Below the pieces are notes generated by a model. That model was not told the DNA's origin, did no database searches, and saw only the letters and a program-made list of their open reading frames with translations. Made by a program: the position numbers and the translations under genes. From NCBI GenBank assembly GCA_021323635.1, contig JAJPKQ010000025.1, positions 1 through 64,000 on the forward strand: a DNA stretch of 64,000 bases, in the 5' to 3' direction. Below are positions 42,130-50,575 of the stretch, one piece after another. This stretch comes from a bacterium. GTDB lineage: Bacteria; Actinomycetota; Thermoleophilia; Solirubrobacterales; Solirubrobacteraceae. The number at the start of each line of letters is the position of its first letter. Within the stretch, counting starts at the first letter, position 1.

Positions 42130-43251
42130 GTGATCGGCATCGACGCGCGCGCCGCAGCGGAGGTGCCGGCCGGTCGCGGGCGCCTCGTGCGCGAGCTCTT
42201 GCTGGCGCTCGCAGCTCGCGAGGACCGCCTCCTCTACCGCCTCTACGCACGCCGGCGCTGGGAGGAAGCCGAGCTTGACGATCGCTTCTCCTGGCAGCTG
42301 CGCAGCGGCCCCGACGCACTCTGGCACCCGCTGGCGGCGATCGACGCAAACCGATCCTGCGTCGCATATCTGGCGACCAACTCCTACCTCACGCCATGGC
42401 TTCTACGCATCCCGACGGTGCTGATCGTCTACGACCTCGTTCCCTTCGAGCAGCCCGAGCTGGCCAATCGCCGCTCGCTGGTCGTCGAGCGCCTGACCGC
42501 GGCGGGCGCGCTGCGCCGCGCGGCCGGCATCGTCGCGATCAGCGAGGCCACCGCGCGCTCGCTTGCAGCGCACTTCGGCGCAGCCGCAGAGAAGTGCACG
42601 GTCGCACCGCTCGGAGTGCGGCTGCCGGGGGCCGCCGCGCCTGATCGCTCCGGGCTGGAGGGCCTGCCGCAGCCGGGCTTCGTGCTCTCGGTGGGAACGC
42701 TTGAGCCACGCAAGAACATCCCGCGGCTGATTGCCGCCTACAAGCGCCTGGAGCCGGCGCTGCAGGAGGCCCACCCGCTCGTGCTGGTCGGCCCGCAGGG
42801 CTGGCAGATGGGCGAGACATGGGAATCGATCAGGGCGCTTGGCAAGCGCTGCCTGGTGCTCGGGCACGTCTCCGATCGCGCCCTCGCCGAGCTCTACCGG
42901 CGCTGCGCGGCCTTCTGCTACCCCTCGCTCGGCGAGGGCTTCGGGCTGCCCGTGCTCGAGGCGATGGCTGCCGGCGCGGCGGTGATCACCTCTGATCTCT
43001 CATCGCTGCCGGAGGTCGGCGGCGACGCGGTCGAGTATGTCGACCCGCGCGAGGTCGCGAGCATCGCCGCGGGCATCGAGCGGATCCTGCGCGATCCTCT
43101 CCGCCGCGAGGAGCTCGGCAAGCGTGCGCGCGAGCGCGCCCTCAGCTTCACCTGGGAGCGCTTTGCCGAGCGTGTGCTGGAGGCAATCAGCGCGACGATC
43201 GCGCCTTCCGCGGCGGCGCTCGGCGGCGCTCACACACGTGAGCGGCGATGA
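42130..43251 (+). CDS. Family 4 glycosyltransferase
   Basis: The 373-residue GT-B enzyme starts at GTG 42130 with GGAGG nine bases upstream. It shows VIGIDARAAAEVPAGRGRLVRELLLAL, TVLIVYDLVPFEQPELAN, GIVAISEATARSLAAHFG, GFVLSVGTLEPRKNIPRLIAAYKRL, and FCYPSLGEGFGLPVLEAMAAGAAVITSDLSSLPEVGGDAVEYVDPRE. It resembles the divergent GT4 at 40.9-42.0 kb, suggesting an old duplication in which the two add neighbouring, perhaps mannose or rhamnose, residues. Confidence 0.92.
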   Translation: MIGIDARAAAEVPAGRGRLVRELLLALAAREDRLLYRLYARRRWEEAELDDRFSWQLRSGPDALWHPLAAIDANRSCVAYLATNSYLTPWLLRIPTVLIVYDLVPFEQPELANRRSLVVERLTAAGALRRAAGIVAISEATARSLAAHFGAAAEKCTVAPLGVRLPGAAAPDRSGLEGLPQPGFVLSVGTLEPRKNIPRLIAAYKRLEPALQEAHPLVLVGPQGWQMGETWESIRALGKRCLVLGHVSDRALAELYRRCAAFCYPSLGEGFGLPVLEAMAAGAAVITSDLSSLPEVGGDAVEYVDPREVASIAAGIERILRDPLRREELGKRARERALSFTWERFAERVLEAISATIAPSAAALGGAHTRERR

Positions 43252-43294
43252 GGGGGCGTGTTGGGCCACCGTGCCCTCCTGGCACAATCCAGCG

Positions 43295-44005
43295 GTGCAA
43301 GTGAGCGCTCACGCAATACTGACCGGCGCGCGGCGGCGCTTCTATGAGCTCGATGGCCCGTGGCACCGATGCCGGCTGCTCGAGCGGCTTGGATCGCAGC
43401 GCTACTCGCGACCGGCGCTCTTCAACATGGACGTGCGCCTGGCCGAGCTGATGCCCTGGCGGGACGGCACCTTCTTTGAAGCGGGCGCCCACGACGGCTA
43501 CACCCAGTCAAACACCTACTATCTAGAACGATACCGCGGTTGGAGCGGCATCCTTGTGGAGCCGATACCGCAGCTGCGGCGCAAGTGCGAACGTCGCCGC
43601 CCGCGCTCACGCGTGTTTGGATGCGCGCTTGTGGGGCAGGAGGACGGCGAAGGCAGAGTGACCATCCGCGTCAACGACCTGATGTCGCACGTCAGCCGGG
43701 CGGATCGCGCCGGCGATGGCGGCGCGGCGGGCGATGGCTTCATCTCAGTTCCCGCTCGCACGCTGACCTCGGTGCTGGATGCGGCTGCGGCGCGGGACAT
43801 CGATCTGATGGTGCTGGACTTGGAGGGTCAGGAGAGCGAGGTCCTGCGCGGGCTTGACCTCGACCGCCTGCATCCGCGCTACATGCTGATCGAGGCGCTC
43901 GAGCGAGCTCGCCAGCAGGGCGCGATCGACGCCGCCCTGGCAAGCCACTACGAGTTTGTCGAGCCGCTCTCTGACTACGACCTGCTCTACAAGCTCCGCG
44001 ACTGA
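43295..44005 (+). CDS. FkbM-family methyltransferase
   Basis: The 236-residue protein has the FkbM pattern: TFFEAGAHDGYTQSNTYYLERYRGWSGILVEPIPQL (SAM-binding motif followed by the acidic residue after strand 2), VFGCALVGQEDGEGRVTI, VPARTLTSVLDAAAARDIDLMVLDLEGQESEVLRGLDLDRLHPRYMLIEAL. Start is GTG 43295 (or 43301); CACAAT lies six bases before 43295, consistent with a leaderless message. Upstream residues in frame are antisense-like. FkbM enzymes O-methylate sugars or related hydroxyls, so this may modify the glycan. Confidence 0.88.
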   Translation: MQVSAHAILTGARRRFYELDGPWHRCRLLERLGSQRYSRPALFNMDVRLAELMPWRDGTFFEAGAHDGYTQSNTYYLERYRGWSGILVEPIPQLRRKCERRRPRSRVFGCALVGQEDGEGRVTIRVNDLMSHVSRADRAGDGGAAGDGFISVPARTLTSVLDAAAARDIDLMVLDLEGQESEVLRGLDLDRLHPRYMLIEALERARQQGAIDAALASHYEFVEPLSDYDLLYKLRD

Positions 44006-44009
44006 TCCC

Positions 44010-45026
44010 TTGCCGAGAGTCCTCATCGTCAACCCCAACCACGAGGACTACCTCGCCGACGGCGTCTTTCACGGGCTGCGCACGCTGCTGGGCGCAGACG
44101 CGGTCGACTTTCCCAAGGCCGAGTACATGTATGACACGGCAAGCGCCTCCGCGCTCGGGCGCGTGCGCGGAGGCGCCTTCACCCTCTACGGCCTGCTTCC
44201 GGACCTGCCCATCGATCGCGATCACATCCTGCCGCGGGCGCTTGCAGGGGAGTTCGACCTTGTCGTCTTTGCAGACATCTGGCGCACCTTCGGCCTGTGG
44301 ACCGAATGGGGACCCCAGCTCCATGATGCCGGGGTGCGCCTTGCGGTCCTCGACGGCGCCGACCGCGTCGAGCCCTACCCCTACTCCGGGCTGTGGTGGC
44401 GAGTGCGCGCGTGGTGGTTCCTGCCGCGCGCACACAACCGCGCAGCCTACTTCAAGCGCGAGATCACCCCGCTGAGCCGGTGGTTTGCCTCCTATCTGCT
44501 GCTGCCGCCCGCGATCGGTCGCAGGCTTGACATGCGCCCGATCTCCTTCTCGATCCCGCCTGAGCGGATCCTCGCCGAGGCGCCACGCAAGGAGAGAGAC
44601 TTTCCCTCCCACATCGTCGATCGCGAAGTCGCCGATCGCCTCGGCGGCCAGCTCAGCCATGTCTTCGCCGCCGAGGAGGACTACCGCGCCGATCTGATGC
44701 GCTCGCGCTTTGGCATCACGACAAAGCGCGCGGGCTGGGACGCGCTCAGGCACTACGAGATCGCAGCCTGCGGAGCGGTTCCCTGCTTCCGGGAGCTCGA
44801 GCGCAAGCCCGCAGGCTGCGCGCCCTTCGGCCTGGATGCCACGAACTCGATCTCCTACCGCAGCGTAGATGACCTGCTTGCGCAGGTGGCCGACCTCAGC
44901 GCCGAGCAGTACGCGCGTCTGCAGGCCGGTGCGCTCAGCTGGGCTCGTCGCAACTCGACCGTCGTGCGAGCGCGCGAGCTGCTTGACGCCCTCGGCATCG
45001 CAGTCGAGCAGGCAGGCGCAGGATGA
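44010..45026 (+). CDS. Probable glycosyltransferase, unassigned family
   Basis: The 338-residue protein (TTG start, four bases after the FkbM stop) begins PRVLIVNPNHEDYLADGVFHGLRTLLGADAVDFPKAEYMYD. The N-terminal domain looks Rossmann-like (FDLVVFADIW, VRLAVLDGADRV). The C-terminal portion has the layout of CgeB-type GT-B enzymes: DLMRSRFGITTKRAGWDALRHYEIAACGAVPCF, where the Glu before IAACGAVP resembles the nucleotide-sugar-binding Glu. No confident family. Its position within a run of overlapping glycan genes supports a transferase role. The stop overlaps the next gene by four bases. Confidence 0.7.
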   Translation: MPRVLIVNPNHEDYLADGVFHGLRTLLGADAVDFPKAEYMYDTASASALGRVRGGAFTLYGLLPDLPIDRDHILPRALAGEFDLVVFADIWRTFGLWTEWGPQLHDAGVRLAVLDGADRVEPYPYSGLWWRVRAWWFLPRAHNRAAYFKREITPLSRWFASYLLLPPAIGRRLDMRPISFSIPPERILAEAPRKERDFPSHIVDREVADRLGGQLSHVFAAEEDYRADLMRSRFGITTKRAGWDALRHYEIAACGAVPCFRELERKPAGCAPFGLDATNSISYRSVDDLLAQVADLSAEQYARLQAGALSWARRNSTVVRARELLDALGIAVEQAGAG

Positions 45027-45790
45027 GCTCCGCCACGACCATGATCTCGCTCTGCGTCGCCGTCTACCGCGATCACGGCGAGCCGAACCTCGCAAGCCTC
45101 CAGCGCGATCTGCCCGCGGCGCTGGCGGGGCAGGCGGGGGAGCTGGTCGCTGCCCTGAACGGCATCGACGCAGAGCTGGCCGGCGTCAGCGCGGGTGCGA
45201 TCACGGTCGATCTGGGGATCAACCGCGGCGTCGCCCCGGCGTGGAACGCGGCCGCGCGAGCCGCCCGGGGAGAGATCCTCGTCTTCTGCAACGACGACGT
45301 CAAGCTCGGCTCCGGGGCGCTCGCGAGGCTCGCCGGCGCGCTGGATGAGAATCCCCGCGCAGGCGTGGTCGGCCCGCTCGGCTCGCGCTGGGACCTTGCA
45401 GGCGCAAAGCACCTCAGCTGGGTGAAGCCCGCAAGCGCGGATGAGCTTGCAAGCTGCGACGTCGTCTCGGGGTTTCTCTTCGCCTGCCACCGGGAGACTT
45501 GGGTCGAGGTCGCGGGCTTCGATGAGCGCTACGCCCCCGCATCGTGGGAGGAGGTCGACTTCTGCACGGCGGTGCGCGCCAGCGGGCGCGAGTGCTATGC
45601 GGTCGGCGGCGTCGCCTGCGCCCACGAGTGGGGAGTGTCGCGCCGTCAGCCCCCGTGGGCACGCGCGCACTGGTGCGGGCGCTCAGAGACGTGGCGATCG
45701 ATTCACCGCCGCAATCGCCGACGCTTCCTCCAGAAGTGGTCCGAGCATCCCCTCGCGCGCGCACAGACAAGCGCAGGAGGGGGCGCGTGA
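45023..45790 (+). CDS. Family 2 glycosyltransferase-like protein
   Basis: The 255-residue protein has a compact GT-A fold: MISLCVAVYRDHGEPNLASLQ, DLGINRGVAPAWNAAARAARGEILVFCNDDVKLGSGALARL (acidic NDDV metal-binding motif), AGVVGPLGSRWDL, VSGFLFACHRETWVEVAGFDERYAPASWEEVDFCTAVRASG (acceptor-site ED-like Glu-Glu). The early strand motif after the first beta-strand is degenerate compared with classical GT2. ATGA overlap upstream and a GTGA overlap downstream place it in one transcript with neighbours. Confidence 0.85.
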   Translation: MSSATTMISLCVAVYRDHGEPNLASLQRDLPAALAGQAGELVAALNGIDAELAGVSAGAITVDLGINRGVAPAWNAAARAARGEILVFCNDDVKLGSGALARLAGALDENPRAGVVGPLGSRWDLAGAKHLSWVKPASADELASCDVVSGFLFACHRETWVEVAGFDERYAPASWEEVDFCTAVRASGRECYAVGGVACAHEWGVSRRQPPWARAHWCGRSETWRSIHRRNRRRFLQKWSEHPLARAQTSAGGGA

Positions 45791-46416
45791 GCAGAGTGAT
45801 CGTCTCGCTCGGGAGCGGGCGGCAGGCGCACCTGCTGCAGATCGCAGCTCGCTCCTTCCGCCGCTATGCAGAGCGCCACGGCTACGAGCTGGCGCTGCAC
45901 ACGGAGGTTGCGGACCCCACCCGCCCGGCGCCCTGGTCGAAGATCGTGCTGCTGCGGCGGTTGGCGAAGAAGCACGAGCTGCTCCTGTGGCTGGACGCCG
46001 ACGCGGTGATCGTCGACGGGTCGGTGGACATCGCCAGCGAGCTTGAGGAGGGGCGCTTCCTGCACCTGGTCGAGCACGAGACCAAGGAGGGCAGGATGCC
46101 GAACTCGGGCGTGATGCTGATCCGCGGCGGCGCGGAGTCGATCTCCTTCTTCGACGATGTTTACGCCCAGGAGGATCTGATCGAGCACCGCTGGTGGGAG
46201 AACGCCGCGATCTGTCGACTGCTCGGCTATCAGCTCGACCCACCCGCGCCAGCTGCGCCCACGCCGCTGCTCGTGGAGCAGACCAAGCTGATCTCGCCAC
46301 GCTGGAACTCGATCCCTGACGCACCCGCCGCCAGTCCACGCATCCGCCACTATCCCGGCTACTCCCTCAAGGTCAGAGCGGCGCTGATGCTGCGCGACGA
46401 GCTCCTGCGTCGCTGA
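45787..46416 (+). CDS. Probable glycosyltransferase (GT-A, GMA12/MNN10-like)
   Basis: The 209-residue protein starts at GTG 45787, overlapping the previous stop. It has SRVIVSLGSGRQAHLLQIAARSFRRYAERHGYEL, PWSKIVLLRRLAKKHELLLWLDADAVIVDGSVDIASEL (DxD motif LDADAV), and GRMPNSGVMLIRGGAESISFFDDVY, a pattern shared with GMA12/MNN10 galactosyl/mannosyltransferases and related nucleotide-diphospho-sugar transferases. It is short for that group but has the full core. Last gene of the 43.3-46.4 kb run. Confidence 0.8.
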   Translation: MSRVIVSLGSGRQAHLLQIAARSFRRYAERHGYELALHTEVADPTRPAPWSKIVLLRRLAKKHELLLWLDADAVIVDGSVDIASELEEGRFLHLVEHETKEGRMPNSGVMLIRGGAESISFFDDVYAQEDLIEHRWWENAAICRLLGYQLDPPAPAAPTPLLVEQTKLISPRWNSIPDAPAASPRIRHYPGYSLKVRAALMLRDELLRR

Positions 46417-46554
46417 GGCGCGAGCGATGCGACTCCGCGCGCTCAGCGGCCCCACCATGGCTATGTTCTCACTGATGCATGCGACCGCCCGAGCGACGCG
46501 CACCGGCCGCTCGCCGGCGATCGGCGAGGGGGGCGCGGGAAGCGGTCGGCCGGC

Positions 46555-48030
46555 ATGAGCGAGAGCGAAGCGCTGATCTCGCCGACACGGCTGGACGCCG
46601 CCGACCCCTACGCCCCCGGTGCAGCGGGCAGCCGGGTGATCCGCGGCGGCAGCCTGCGCGTGGCGGCAACGCTTGCGGGCGTGCTTGCGGGCGCCCTCAG
46701 CGCCCCCCTGGTCGTCCGGCACCTGGGAGTAGTCGACTACGGGCGCTACCTGACCGTCGCAAGCGTGATCTTCGTCGTGACCGCGCTCAGCGAGGGTGGC
46801 CTCGCCAACGTCGCCGTGCGCGCCTTCAGCGTCGGCTCGGCTGCGCAGCGGCGCACCCTGATCGCGAACTTGACCGGCCTGCGGCTTGCCCTGGGCGCGG
46901 CGGGCACGATCGGCGCACTCGGCTTCGGCCTGCTTGCCGGCTACGACCACGTGCTCATCATCGGCCTTGCGCTCGGCGCGGCCGGCTACGTCGCAGCCGC
47001 CGTCCAGGGCTCCTACAGCGTCGCGCTCTCGGGCACGCTGCGGCTGCGGCAGCTCGCCGCGATCGATCTGCTGCGCTCGCTGCTGACGACGATCTTCCTG
47101 ATCGCGCTTGTGCTGGCAGGAAGCCCCCTGACGGGCTTCTTCACCGTCGCCGTAGTCGTGCAGGGGCTGGCGCTCACGGTCACGGCAAGGCTCGTGCGGC
47201 GCGAGGTGCCGCTGCGTCCCGCATTCGAGTGGGCACGCTGGCGCGCGCTGCTTGGAGAAACGGCGATCTACGCCGTCGCCAGCGCGCTCGGCGCCGCGTA
47301 CTTCCAGATCGCGCTCATTTCGATGTCCCTGCTTGACCCCGGCCGGCAGACCGGCTACTACGCGATCTCCTTCCGCATCGTCGAAATCATCAACGGCGTG
47401 CCGTGGCTGCTGGCAGCGTCGGTGCTGCCCGTCTTTGCGGTCGCCGCCAGCGATGCCCAGCGCTTTCGCTACATCGCCGCGCGGGCGTTTGAGGGCGCGG
47501 TCATCGCAGGGGGCTGGTTTGCGATCATCGTCGTGCTCGGCGCCAAGTTTGCGATCGAGGTGATCGCGGGCGCCAAGGGCGCTCCGGCGGCGAGCGTGCT
47601 GCAGATAATGGGGATCGGCGTGACCGCCACCTTCCTGGTGTCGGCGCTTGGCTTCGCGCTGTTGGCACAGCGCATGCATCGCGCCCTGTTGATCGCAAAT
47701 GCGGCGGTGCTTGCGCTCGCTCTCACGCTCAGCCTGACGCTGATCCCAGCGCTCCACGCCAGGGGCGGCGCGGCGACGACCGCGGCGCTCGAGCTCTCCC
47801 TGGCGAGCGCATATGTCGTGATCCTCTGGCGGCAGGGCGTTGCGCCGCCGGCGCCCTTCATCCTCCGCTTCCTGCCCGCGCTCGCGATCGCGCTCGCGCT
47901 TGGCGCGCTGGCGCTGAGCGTCCATCCGGTGCTTGCTGTCGCGGTTGCAAGCGCCGTCTACTTCCTCTTGCTCCGGGGCTCAGGCGCGATCCCCCAGGAG
48001 CTGATCGACGCGCTGCCGTGGCGTCGCTGA
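46555..48030 (+). CDS. Polysaccharide flippase (Wzx-like, MATE/MOP superfamily)
   Basis: The 491-residue membrane protein has about 12-14 hydrophobic helices and the Wzx start pattern: RVAATLAGVLAGALSAPLVVRHLGVVDYGRYLTVASVIFVVTALSEGGLANVAVRAF. Further typical elements are RQTGYYAISFRIVEIINGVPWLLAASVLPVFA and AASVLQIMGIG. It would flip lipid-linked oligosaccharide units across the membrane, in contrast to the Wzm/Wzt route in the same locus. TATGTT at 46462-46467 may be its -10. The 3' end overlaps the convergent methyltransferase by 51 bases. A long open frame on the opposite strand is a codon-bias artefact. Confidence 0.9.
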   Translation: MSESEALISPTRLDAADPYAPGAAGSRVIRGGSLRVAATLAGVLAGALSAPLVVRHLGVVDYGRYLTVASVIFVVTALSEGGLANVAVRAFSVGSAAQRRTLIANLTGLRLALGAAGTIGALGFGLLAGYDHVLIIGLALGAAGYVAAAVQGSYSVALSGTLRLRQLAAIDLLRSLLTTIFLIALVLAGSPLTGFFTVAVVVQGLALTVTARLVRREVPLRPAFEWARWRALLGETAIYAVASALGAAYFQIALISMSLLDPGRQTGYYAISFRIVEIINGVPWLLAASVLPVFAVAASDAQRFRYIAARAFEGAVIAGGWFAIIVVLGAKFAIEVIAGAKGAPAASVLQIMGIGVTATFLVSALGFALLAQRMHRALLIANAAVLALALTLSLTLIPALHARGGAATTAALELSLASAYVVILWRQGVAPPAPFILRFLPALAIALALGALALSVHPVLAVAVASAVYFLLLRGSGAIPQELIDALPWRR

Positions 48031-48852
48031 GCGCCGGGCGATCGCCCGCAGCAGCTCGTGGCCCCAGGGATGCTCGCTGCGCCCGTCGCGAAGCCAATAG
48101 GCGGCCTTTGCGCGCCCGGCCAGGTGACGGGGATCGAGTCGCGCTCGCAGCGGCAGATACGGGGTGATCGCCGTCGTGCGCAGATCGCAGACCTCCAGAC
48201 CGGCGCGCTCCAGGGCACGGCGCAGGCTGGCGGGCGTGAACTGGCAGACGTGGACGTCCGGCTCAAGCGAGGGCCACTGCGGGCCCATCCGCGCCGCGCT
48301 GAGGCCGCCTGCGTTCGGAACCTCCAGAGCGATCGCCCCGCCGGGCGCAAGCGCCTCGGCAAGGCGGCGCAGCTTGGCGACCGGCTCGACGAGGTGCTCG
48401 AGCACGTGCCACAGCGTCACCGCCTGGTAGCGCCCGGAGGCAAGCGCAAGATCCTCGATCCGCGAGCAGCGCACAGCGACGCCGAGATGCTCCCTGGCGG
48501 CGCGCGCGAAGCTCTCCACGGGCTCGATGCCGCTGGCGTCAAAGCCCCAGGCCGCGGCCTCCGCGACGAACGCCCCGCCCGCGGCGCCGACGTCCAGCAG
48601 CCGCCCACGGCTGACCCACGGGCGCATGTAGCGCAGCCGCACGCGCGCGTCACGGCGACGCGCGGGGAGCTCACGCAGGTAGTGATCGCCGCGGATGCCC
48701 TCGTAGTCGCCCCCGGCGTAGACGCGCGCGAGCGCCGCCTCGTCGAGATCGGGGCGGAAGGCAAAGCCGCAGCGCGTGCAGGCCAGGAAGGGCGCGGGCG
48801 CAAACTGCGTGCAGGGCTCAAGGTCGCCCTCGCAGATCCAGCAGCTGCTCAC
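47980..48852 (-). CDS. Class I methyltransferase with N-terminal zinc ribbon
   Basis: The 290-residue protein begins with a Cys4 ribbon (SSCWICEGD..FLACTRCGFAF), then a helical ARVYAGGDYEGIRGDHYLRE segment, and a SAM domain: RGRLLDVGAAGGAFVAEAAAWGFDASGIEPVESFARAARE, YQAVTLWHVLEHLVEPVAKLRRLAEALAPGGAIALEVPN. This layout is the same as sugar C-methyltransferase-like proteins in glycan clusters, though the ribbon alone does not prove that reaction. The start GTG 48852 is set by TACCAT seven bases upstream. Divergent from another methyltransferase. Confidence 0.88.
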   Translation of the reverse strand: MSSCWICEGDLEPCTQFAPAPFLACTRCGFAFRPDLDEAALARVYAGGDYEGIRGDHYLRELPARRRDARVRLRYMRPWVSRGRLLDVGAAGGAFVAEAAAWGFDASGIEPVESFARAAREHLGVAVRCSRIEDLALASGRYQAVTLWHVLEHLVEPVAKLRRLAEALAPGGAIALEVPNAGGLSAARMGPQWPSLEPDVHVCQFTPASLRRALERAGLEVCDLRTTAITPYLPLRARLDPRHLAGRAKAAYWLRDGRSEHPWGHELLRAIARRSATPRQRVDQLLGDRA

Positions 48853-48859
48853 GCTCCGG

Positions 48860-48865
48860 ATGGTA
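48860..48865 (-). promoter_or_regulatory. -10 hexamer of the zinc-ribbon methyltransferase (leaderless)
   Basis: TACCAT on the minus strand, seven bases before GTG 48852. On the plus strand TATGCT at 48877-48882 is nine bases before the divergent gene's ATG. Confidence 0.55.
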
Positions 48866-48891
48866 GGCCACGCCTCTATGCTGGCGCCTCG

Positions 48892-49719
48892 ATGCACCTC
48901 CGCCGTAAGCTCACCGAGCTTCGCTGGCGCGCGGCAGGCCACTACACCCGACCCCTGCCCGAGCGCTTCACGCGCCCGCTCGCCGGCCTGCGGGCGCTTG
49001 AGATCGGCGGGCCGAGCGCGGTGTTCGCAAGCGGCGGGCTGCTTGCGCTCTACCCGCTGCTGGGTCGCATCGACGGCGTGCAGTGGGCCGCGCAGACGGC
49101 CTGGCACACGCTCGACCCCGCGCAGGGCTACCGACCCGAAGGGGAGCGGCGCGGCGACCTTCACCTGCTCGATGACGTCGGCCTCAACGTGCTTGGGGAT
49201 GGCGCATATGAGCTCGTCCTCTGCTCGCACGTGATCGAGCACATCGCAAACCCGCTGCGGGCGCTGCGCGCCTGGCGGCGCGTCACGCAGCCCGGGGGCT
49301 ACCTGCTGATGGTCGCGCCCCATATGTGCGGCACCTTCGACCATCGCAGAGCGCTCACGCCGCTCAGCCACATGATCGAAGACTTCAAGCGTGATATCGG
49401 CGAGGACGACCTCACGCACCTGGAGGAGTCGATCCGCCTGCACGACCGCGCGCTCGATGCCGACTCAAGCGACGCGGCGACGTGGGCGCGGCTGCGCAGG
49501 GAAAACGTCAGCACCCGCCTGCTTCACCATCACACCTTCACGACACGCTCCCTGCTCGCGCTGCTCGACCATGCCGGCCTCGCCCTGATCGCCTGCGAGA
49601 CGCGCCATCCACATGACATCTACGTCCTCGGCCGCTGGCCGCCCGCCGGCGAGGCCCCCGACAACGCGTGGCTGCTGCGCGCACGCACGCCAAGCCCCTT
49701 CCGCGCCGACCGTCGATGA
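48892..49719 (+). CDS. SAM-dependent methyltransferase-like protein
   Basis: The 275-residue protein starts MHLRRKLTELRWRAAGHY. The methyltransferase fold is present but motif I is unusual (LRALEIGGPSAVFASGG); later parts are clearer: AYELVLCSHVIEHIANPLRALRAWRRVTQPGGYLLMVAPH, then THLEESIRLHDRALDADSS and RLLHHHTFTTRSLLALLDHAGL. This EIGGPS-type variant is common in polysaccharide loci. TATGCT nine bases before the ATG gives a nearly leaderless start. Target unknown. Confidence 0.8.
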   Translation: MHLRRKLTELRWRAAGHYTRPLPERFTRPLAGLRALEIGGPSAVFASGGLLALYPLLGRIDGVQWAAQTAWHTLDPAQGYRPEGERRGDLHLLDDVGLNVLGDGAYELVLCSHVIEHIANPLRALRAWRRVTQPGGYLLMVAPHMCGTFDHRRALTPLSHMIEDFKRDIGEDDLTHLEESIRLHDRALDADSSDAATWARLRRENVSTRLLHHHTFTTRSLLALLDHAGLALIACETRHPHDIYVLGRWPPAGEAPDNAWLLRARTPSPFRADRR

Positions 49720-49744
49720 GCGTCCCTGGGCGCCGACACCCTCC

Positions 49745-50575
49745 TCACAGCGCCCGGCAGCAGCGGCGTTTGACGGGCGCGCGGCGAACGGCGGCGATCA
49801 GCGCGCGATTGACGAGCGAGCGCGCCCGCTCGCGGGGCGAGCGCCGCGGATAGCCCTCGCCGATCTCATCCGGATGCGCGTAGGTGGCCAGCAGGTAGTT
49901 GGCCCGCAGGCGCTCGTTGTGTCGCATCCAGGCGTCGACGCGCGCCTCGAAGCTAACCCCGACGTTTGCCATCGGATAGCGCCTTGAGGCCAGGCAGCGC
50001 TGCTTGTAGATGGGCGCCGCCAGCTCCGAGCGTCGGCCCAGAAAGAGCTGGTCGCTGAAGCCCAGGCCGAGCGCAAAGTTGCCGCGTCGCTCGAGCGTCG
50101 TGCGCGCCAGCGTGTCGTGACGCGGGGTGGGCGCATACCAGCGCGGATTGGCGATCATCACGCGCCGCTCGCGCTCCATCAGCTCGATCGAGGGCGTGAC
50201 CCAGTCGTGCGGCTCGAGCAGGCGCACCTCAGCGTCGCAGTGGAGCACCCAGTCGGGCCCCGGGATGCTCACGAGCACCAGGCCCCAGTCGGTGAAATGT
50301 GGCGCACGGCCGAGATCTGAGCGCGACGTCGCGGTGGCGCGCAGCGCCTGCTCGATGTGATCCTCGACGAACAGCCATGCGTCCACGGCGCCCGCCTGGC
50401 GCAGCTGCTCGGCGCGCCCTTCCGCATCGTCGCGGTCCTCGACGTTGTTGATGATCACGGTGCGACGGGCGAACTCAAAGCGATGAGCGGCCGCCAGCTC
50501 GTCGATGAACCCGCTCTTCAGGACGCGACGGTATGTGCGCTCGTAGCAGTTGACGCAGAAGTCGACGGCGGTCAT
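49745..50575 (-). CDS. Glycan-locus protein, possible GT-A transferase
   Basis: The 276-residue protein begins TAVDFCVNCYERTYRRVLKSGFIDELAA and continues FARRTVIINNVEDRDDAEGRAEQLRQAGAVDAWLFVEDHIEQAL, WGLVLVSIPGPDWVLHCDAEVRLLEPHDWVTPSIELM. The HCDAEV segment in the middle sits where a GT-A DxD-type motif would be. The C-terminal half (RRGNFALGLGFSDQLFLGRR...ANVGVSFEARVDAWMRHNERLRANY) shows no known motif. I cannot assign a family; it is a candidate divergent glycosyltransferase. The start overlaps the next upstream gene's stop by four bases. Confidence 0.7.
   Translation of the reverse strand: MTAVDFCVNCYERTYRRVLKSGFIDELAAAHRFEFARRTVIINNVEDRDDAEGRAEQLRQAGAVDAWLFVEDHIEQALRATATSRSDLGRAPHFTDWGLVLVSIPGPDWVLHCDAEVRLLEPHDWVTPSIELMERERRVMIANPRWYAPTPRHDTLARTTLERRGNFALGLGFSDQLFLGRRSELAAPIYKQRCLASRRYPMANVGVSFEARVDAWMRHNERLRANYLLATYAHPDEIGEGYPRRSPRERARSLVNRALIAAVRRAPVKRRCCRAL

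Noticed and set aside
45703-47925. A 740-codon open frame on the minus strand opposite the flippase and neighbouring glycosyltransferase
   Set aside because: The translation is Arg/Asp/His/Gln-rich without hydrophobic patterning, and it lies antisense to genes with clear motifs; such frames arise from high-G+C codon bias.
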